Source: Balneolia bacterium
GTDB taxonomy: Bacteria; Bacteroidota; Rhodothermia; Balneolales; Cyclonatronaceae
Length of the DNA stretch: 39,019 bases
Assembly: GCA_003555145.1 (NCBI GenBank)
Contig: PWID01000320.1
Span: forward strand, 1-39,019
Direction of reading: 5' to 3'
The notes under the pieces were generated by a model. That model was not told the origin of the DNA. It worked only from the letters and a program-made list of their open reading frames with translations, and did no database searches. Of the stretch, positions 35,023 through 39,019 are shown piece after piece. Each line of letters opens with the position of its first letter. The first letter of the stretch is position 1. The position numbers were made by a program, and so were the translations under genes.

Positions 35023-35946
35023 ATGATAGAAGTCAGAGATATTACTAAACGCTACGGTAGCTTTACTGCAGTCGAAAACGTTTCGTTTAATGTTGAGAAA
35101 GGCCGGATTTTCGGTGTGTTAGGGCCTAACGGTGCCGGTAAAACAACCACCATTCGTATGATTAACTACATTACGGTTCCAGACCAGGGTGAAGTTATTA
35201 TCAACGGCAACCCTGCCGGTCCCCAAAGCCAGAAGCTAATTGGTTACCTGCCGGAAGAACGCGGTCTCTATAAAAAAATGAAGGTTGGAGAGCAGCTTAT
35301 TTACCTGGCCCGCCTGAAAGGAATGAGCGATTATGATGCCCGTAAATCTCTGAAATACTGGCTCGATCGCTTTAATGCCTCCGACTGGACCAAAAAAAAA
35401 CTGGGTGAATTATCCAAAGGCCAACAGCAGAAAATTCAGTTTATATCCACCATCGCTCACGATCCGGAAATCTGCATTTTTGACGAGCCATTCAGCGGTC
35501 TGGATCCGATAAACAGCGAGCTGCTTCGAGAGGTAATTATTGAGCTCAACCAGAAGGGAAAAACCATTTTGTTCGCAACTCACCGTATGGAGCAGGTCGA
35601 GCAAATGTGCGACGACATCTGTCTGTTTAATGAGGGAAAAATTCTGCTTACGGGACCACTAAGCGACATCAAACGGTCGCTCGGCAAAAACACCGTGAAG
35701 ATTGAGTTTACAGGCGACGGCAGCTTTATCGATAATCTGGAAAACGTTCGTGTTAACAACCGCTCATCTAATTTTGCGGAAATTCGCCTTCTTGAGGGTG
35801 TAACCGAACAGCAGATTTTGCGTGAAGCCATCAAGCATGTAGACCTCACCCATTTTGAATTCGTACAGCCAAGCCTGAACGAAATTTTCATTACTACCGT
35901 AAACGACGCCTCTGCGCGTAAAAAACTTCAGGAAACGATAGCATGA
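35023..35946 (+). CDS. ABC transporter ATP-binding protein, NatA-like
   Basis: This is the ATPase half of an ABC-2 exporter. It has Walker A GPNGAGKTT (residues 34-42), signature LSKGQ (130-134), Walker B CIFDEP with catalytic Glu155, and the H-loop His in FATHRMEQ. The last 90 residues resemble the DUF4162 tail common to exporter ATPases of the NatA/YhaQ type. Its stop overlaps the permease start (ATGA), so translation is coupled. The substrate is unknown: NatAB homologues move Na+, and related pairs handle lipids, bacteriocins or antibiotics. Confidence 0.94.
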   Translation: MIEVRDITKRYGSFTAVENVSFNVEKGRIFGVLGPNGAGKTTTIRMINYITVPDQGEVIINGNPAGPQSQKLIGYLPEERGLYKKMKVGEQLIYLARLKGMSDYDARKSLKYWLDRFNASDWTKKKLGELSKGQQQKIQFISTIAHDPEICIFDEPFSGLDPINSELLREVIIELNQKGKTILFATHRMEQVEQMCDDICLFNEGKILLTGPLSDIKRSLGKNTVKIEFTGDGSFIDNLENVRVNNRSSNFAEIRLLEGVTEQQILREAIKHVDLTHFEFVQPSLNEIFITTVNDASARKKLQETIA

Positions 35947-37250
35947 TCGATTTCAATAAATTTTCCATCATCTTCAAACGCGAATACCTCACGCGCGTTA
36001 CGAGCAAGGCCTACATTCTCACTACCCTGCTTGCCCCTCTGCTGTTTCTGAGCTTTTTTCTCATTCCTATTGCCGTAACTCTACTATCTCCCGATACAGA
36101 ACGGGTTGTCGCCATTGTCGATGAAACAGGTGTAATTGCTCCGCGCATGATTGAGATAAACCCGGAGCAGTTTATCGTATATCCGGAACTGAGTCTGGAA
36201 GAAATTCGGGACATGGTTACCACAGGTGCCCTCAACGGATATATTATAATCGATCAGGACGTGCTTGAAGGAAACCGAACTCCCGAGCTTATTTACGGCG
36301 GTACCGGCGGCATGGGATTCGTATCTGACGTAAGGTCGGCTATCCGTACCAGTATTCGCGACGAAAAGCTGGATCGCGCCGAGGTAACAGAGGAAATCCG
36401 TGGTATTATGGCCGAACGCATCTCTCTTTCCACCCGTGTTTTAACCGAAACCGGTGAGGAAGAGCAGGATACCAGCGCTCTGTTTATTGTCGGAATTGTG
36501 CTCGGCATGATTATGTATACCTCCATGTTTGTGTATGGCGGAATTGTGATGCGTGGCGTTATTGAAGAAAAAACCAGCAGAATAGTTGAAGTTATCATTT
36601 CTTCGGTGCGGCCTTTCGAACTCCTGATGGGCAAGGTGATGGGTGTTGGCGCTCTGGCTGTTACCCAGTTTACCTTCTGGATACTGGCCATTGCTGGCAT
36701 TTCAGCTGCCAGTACACCTCTTTTGCTTTATTTCTTCGGAAGCCGCGTAAGTGAAGCCGCCGGAAGCGGCGACACCCAGGCTGCAATGGCAACAATCGAA
36801 TCCGAGCTTCCTTTCACTATTCCCGATATTGGTATGGGGCTTGTATTTGGCTTCATCCTCTTTTTTATACTCGGCTATTTGATGTACAGCGCACTTTTTG
36901 CTGCTGTAGGATCAGCACTCGAATCAGAAACCGAGAATCAACAGCTTACTATGGTGGTTTCGCTACCGATTATCATTCCGATATTCTTTCTAAGCCCGGT
37001 CTCAACTGATCCAGATTCCACTCTGGCTTTTGTACTTTCTATGATTCCGCTGTTCAGTCCAATCATTATGCCGGTCCGTATGGCGATTATGAATGTGCCC
37101 CTTTGGGAGGTTGCGCTCGCTGTTGTTCTAATGACAGCTACCTTTATAGCACTCATTTGGTTAAGCGCACGCATTTACCGTGTCGGCATTCTGATGTATG
37201 GAAAAAGCGCTAGCTTACGTGAGCTTTCCCGCTGGGTTCGCTACTCCTGA
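35943..37250 (+). CDS. ABC-2 exporter permease, NatB-like
   Basis: This 435-residue membrane partner of the preceding ATPase has one N-terminal helix (about residues 22-48), an extracytoplasmic domain of about 130 residues, then about six helices in the C-terminal half, the ABC2_membrane_3 plan. EEKTSRIVEVIISSVRPFELLMGK is the conserved cytoplasmic coupling-helix region of this family (shown here only as EEKTSRIVEVIISS). The TM2-TM3 link region is rich in small residues. It ends before a strong terminator. The family is firm; the exported substrate is not known. Confidence 0.92.
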   Translation: MIDFNKFSIIFKREYLTRVTSKAYILTTLLAPLLFLSFFLIPIAVTLLSPDTERVVAIVDETGVIAPRMIEINPEQFIVYPELSLEEIRDMVTTGALNGYIIIDQDVLEGNRTPELIYGGTGGMGFVSDVRSAIRTSIRDEKLDRAEVTEEIRGIMAERISLSTRVLTETGEEEQDTSALFIVGIVLGMIMYTSMFVYGGIVMRGVIEEKTSRIVEVIISSVRPFELLMGKVMGVGALAVTQFTFWILAIAGISAASTPLLLYFFGSRVSEAAGSGDTQAAMATIESELPFTIPDIGMGLVFGFILFFILGYLMYSALFAAVGSALESETENQQLTMVVSLPIIIPIFFLSPVSTDPDSTLAFVLSMIPLFSPIIMPVRMAIMNVPLWEVALAVVLMTATFIALIWLSARIYRVGILMYGKSASLRELSRWVRYS

Positions 37251-37323
37251 TATAAGAGATTAGCCTAACGAACATTTCATGAGATGGCGGGCCGGCCACA
37301 CATCCGGAACGCAGTACATAACC

Positions 37324-37360
37324 CAACAAAAAAGCCGGCTGAAAACCGGCTTTTTTGTTG
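37324..37360. terminator. Bidirectional terminator between the ABC pair and vapC
   Basis: A 15-pair perfect stem with a seven-base loop (CTGAAAA) has a GC-rich core GCCGG/CCGGC flanked by six As and six Ts. It can serve the plus-strand ABC genes and the minus-strand vapBC operon alike. Confidence 0.92.
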
Positions 37361-37432
37361 TTGGGTTGTTTCTATTTGAGTTTAGGGCAATTCAGATCAT
37401 TATATAACGGTCGGTCTTATACCGCTTGAACT

Positions 37433-37837
37433 TTATTTTGTTATAACCTCTAATGGTCTGGCAGCAAATTCCGGAAAAGAACGAAGAATCCGCTTATCCA
37501 TCGTTATCAATTTTAAATTCAGATCTACAGCAAGACTGACGAATTCGCAATCGTATGCAGAGCATTCAGATTTTTCTACCAGACTATAGACTTGAATAGA
37601 GTTTACATGAAACTCCCGGTCTTTCATCTGACTCTCTGCTTTTTCTGATATCTGTAATGCCTCAGAAAGATCAATAAGCTCTTTTCTCAAATAAAGTGTT
37701 ACTACATTTCGAAATTCACTTTTCCATAGTAGAGGTGCTACCCATTCCGAATCCCATTGGAATAATTGGTCACAAAGTTCGGTGTGTTCAGAAGGCAACC
37801 AAAAGTGTGCAAGGATATTTGTATCAACGACAATCAA
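37433..37837 (-). CDS. vapC: PIN-domain toxin, VapC/FitB type
   Basis: PIN toxins are magnesium-dependent RNases, and most cut tRNA or rRNA. This 134-residue protein has the acidic set expected: Asp5 in VVDTNIL, Glu41 in WKSEFRNV, Asp96 in SAYDCEFV, and Asp114 in ITMDKRIL. So it should be active. The start is TTG and overlaps the antitoxin stop as TTGA, which couples translation. Together with the ribbon-helix-helix antitoxin upstream it forms a VapBC pair. The target RNA cannot be read from sequence. Confidence 0.92.
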   Translation of the reverse strand: MIVVDTNILAHFWLPSEHTELCDQLFQWDSEWVAPLLWKSEFRNVVTLYLRKELIDLSEALQISEKAESQMKDREFHVNSIQVYSLVEKSECSAYDCEFVSLAVDLNLKLITMDKRILRSFPEFAARPLEVITK

Positions 37838-38073
37838 GGTCGGCCTTGATCAATTGCATCCTGAATTTCATCAGCAGACAAACTCCCTTTTACTTTTTTT
37901 CTCATTATTCTTGCCTGACGAAGTACTTCATCAGAAGATATACGGGTTGGTTCAACAGTACGCTCTAAACAAGCAATGATTTCACTATTCATACTGCGGT
38001 GTTGAGCTTCTGCCTGTTGCTTCAACTTCTTATAAATAGAGTCTGGAATATTTTTGACTGTAATGCTCGGCAT
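37834..38073 (-). CDS. vapB: Ribbon-helix-helix antitoxin, VapB/FitA type
   Basis: This 79-residue antitoxin has an Arc-like N-terminus: PSITVKNIPDSIYKKLKQQA, then a turn, then RSMNSEIIACLERT, the DNA-binding ribbon-helix-helix of FitA relatives. The C-terminal part (about residues 45-79) is acidic and helical and would wrap around the toxin. It precedes vapC with a four-base overlap. A near-perfect inverted repeat ends upstream eight bases before its ATG (38081-38108), so the VapBC complex probably represses its own promoter. Confidence 0.9.
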   Translation of the reverse strand: MPSITVKNIPDSIYKKLKQQAEAQHRSMNSEIIACLERTVEPTRISSDEVLRQARIMRKKVKGSLSADEIQDAIDQGRP

Positions 38074-38080
38074 AAGGCTG

Positions 38081-38108
38081 AGTTTCGTTATGGTGTAATA
38101 ATGAAACT
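38081..38108. promoter_or_regulatory. vapBC operator palindrome
   Basis: The arms AGTTTCGTTAT (38081-38091) and ATAATGAAACT (38098-38108) match in 10 of 11 positions around a six-base spacer GGTGTA. The repeat lies just upstream of the vapB ATG. Autoregulation by the RHH antitoxin at such a site is well known for VapBC and FitAB systems. Its binding here is inferred. Confidence 0.75.
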
Positions 38109-38149
38109 AATACAGGCGGAGGAATATTGCAATAGTGAAAAATAAAACG

Positions 38150-38199
38150 GCCCAGCGTATAACGGGCGTGACTTTTAGGTCACCAGTTGAAGCGCTTCA
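38150..38199. other. Cluster of small inverted repeats upstream of vapBC
   Basis: Three short hairpins or palindromes stand in a row: GCCC/GGGC (38150-38167), GTGAC/GTCAC (38168-38083 in outline, that is 38168-38172 with 38179-38183), and the perfect 12-base palindrome TGAAGCGCTTCA (38188-38199). On the minus strand the first is followed by CGTTTTATTTTTC and could end the transcript of the small gene to its right. I considered an integron attC site and find the spacing too short. Confidence 0.4.
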
Positions 38200-38214
38200 T
38201 ATACTGCGTCCAAA

Positions 38215-38439
38215 TTATTTTAAGGCTTTTCGAGCACTTTCTAAAAGTTCAGAATATTTCTTAGAAAATGGTTTCTCAAGCTGCTTTTCTAACACAGCCA
38301 AAAAATTCCATAACGCTTGTTTTTCTGATGGGTCATGAATACTCAATTCATCATCTTCAGAGAATCTTGAAAGAAATTCGAAAAGAACCAGGGCTTCATC
38401 TGAACTTAAAGTTATTTCGACTTTAGTTTCTTTTGGCAT
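38215..38439 (-). CDS. Small conserved protein of unknown function
   Basis: This 74-residue protein has an opening KVEITLSSDEALVLFEFLSRF, an acidic middle, and KQALWNFLAVLEKQLEKPFS. The pattern of a short strand, then a helix with ALVLFEFL, then a helix with ALWN-LAVLEK recurs in small proteins of many phyla, which I recall only as hypothetical. There is no signal or membrane segment. I start at the ATG giving MPKETKVEITL; a longer frame adds ten residues. It may share a transcript with the HEAT-repeat gene upstream or stand alone. Confidence 0.7.
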   Translation of the reverse strand: MPKETKVEITLSSDEALVLFEFLSRFSEDDELSIHDPSEKQALWNFLAVLEKQLEKPFSKKYSELLESARKALK

Positions 38440-38503
38440 CTTAGAAAAAATTTGGGAGCGGTATAACAACTAATTTATAGTCATCATAAATCAAACTCCC
38501 ATA

Positions 38504-39019
38504 TCAATAAAACTCGTTGAACGCCGATCGTACTCTTGGGTCCCGCTCGGCCTCATATCGCTGCTCCAGCAAATCATTCATGCGGTTGGCTGAGAGTCGA
38601 TCCAGATTTGCCAGCGCCAGGTATCTGATGCGCGGATCGGCATCGGTGGTCAGGCCCGGAAGCACTTCTGCAAGCTCCGAAGTATGGTTATGACGGATTA
38701 GCATTCGCATAGCTGTTTCCCGCATAGCGTACGGGAAATCTGTGCTTTCAAGAACATCCAGGCTGGTAAACAGAGCAACATCCTGATCGTCGGCGCGGTA
38801 CAGTTCTTCGATTGCGGCGGCCCGAATTCCGGCCGGACGATTGCCCAGAAGCAGCGATCTGGAGAGCTCGTTAAACTGATCTTCCGACGCGATTCTTCTG
38901 AAAACGCCAATTGCAGCAACAGCAGCCGGCTGATAGGTGGACTGCTGCGCAACCCGGCCAACGGCATTGATTACATCATCGTTGCCCTCGTAGTGCCACA
39001 GCGCGTCGATTGCGGCATG
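38504..39019 (-). CDS. HEAT-repeat protein, C-terminal part (cut by window edge)
   Basis: The minus strand stays open from the window edge to the stop, giving 171 residues with no start in view. The sequence shows paired helices typical of HEAT or PBS-lyase repeats: AIDALWHYEGNDDVINAVGR, AAAIEELYRADDQD, YAMRETAMRMLIRHNHTSE, and DPRIRYLALANLDRLSANR, each about 30-35 residues apart. Such repeats form solenoids that bind partner proteins. An ATG inside this frame is not the true start, because clear repeats continue before it. Function cannot be given without the missing N-terminal part. Confidence 0.82.
   Translation of the reverse strand, partial: HAAIDALWHYEGNDDVINAVGRVAQQSTYQPAAVAAIGVFRRIASEDQFNELSRSLLLGNRPAGIRAAAIEELYRADDQDVALFTSLDVLESTDFPYAMRETAMRMLIRHNHTSELAEVLPGLTTDADPRIRYLALANLDRLSANRMNDLLEQRYEAERDPRVRSAFNEFY

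Noticed and set aside
38161-38200. Integron attC-like site next to vapBC
   Set aside because: There are inverted repeats and a GTTGAA-like core, but the total length and the spacing of core sites do not fit attC, and no integrase or second site is visible.
38698-38967. Separate minus-strand frame of 89 residues at the right edge
   Set aside because: It is in a different frame from the HEAT-repeat protein, whose repeats continue unbroken through the same bases.

Overview
The window looks like chromosomal DNA from a member of the Bacteroidota/Balneolota/Rhodothermota group. This is inferred from gene content, not from a database search. The pointers are an F-type ATP synthase operon that lacks beta and epsilon, an ATP synthase a subunit with a long exported N-terminal extension, a Wzi-family outer-membrane protein, a bactofilin, a DUF2795 acidic protein of the kind seen in this group, few strong Shine-Dalgarno sites, and several TTG starts. 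Most genes are housekeeping or envelope genes. I see no phage, insertion sequence, CRISPR array or rRNA.

Layout. Positions 1-304 hold no gene, only the gatA terminator. From 305 to 2113 (minus) lie tatA and gatA. From 2379 to 8739 (plus) come a small acidic DUF2795 protein with its own terminator, then an Omp85/BamA-TamA family outer-membrane protein, a stand-alone cyclic-nucleotide-binding-like protein, an RlmD-type rRNA methyltransferase and a CrtI/CrtD-type carotenoid desaturase. From 8907 to 11876 (minus) is a compact redox cluster: a secreted orphan protein, a membrane-anchored TlpA thioredoxin, a 49-residue small gene, a second TlpA, and a DoxX membrane domain fused to a DsrE domain that appears to be exported. 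An MscS/YbdG-type channel (minus) and a Wzi-family protein (plus) follow. From 15112 to 18314 (minus) there is a TolC - MlaC - secreted lipocalin-like operon.

From 28458 down to 18371 (minus) runs a long block in one direction: guaB, a glycosyltransferase, an M23 peptidase, a bactofilin, atpZ-like, atpI-like, atpB, atpE, atpF, atpH, atpA, atpG, tRNA-Ser(UGA) and a strong terminator. Genes in it are separated by short gaps or overlaps. On the plus strand come a CPA2 cation/proton antiporter with a universal-stress-like tail and a DnaQ-like 3'-5' exonuclease. These converge on glgC-glgA (minus, glycogen synthesis). An ABC exporter pair of NatAB type (plus) follows. The right end carries a VapBC (FitAB-like) toxin-antitoxin pair with a clear operator palindrome, a small conserved protein, and the C-terminal part of a HEAT-repeat protein cut by the window edge.

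The best candidates for something undescribed are the periplasmic thiol/sulfur cluster at 8907-11876, centred on the DoxX-DsrE fusion and the small gene, and the TolC-MlaC-lipocalin operon, which has no Mla ABC genes beside it.
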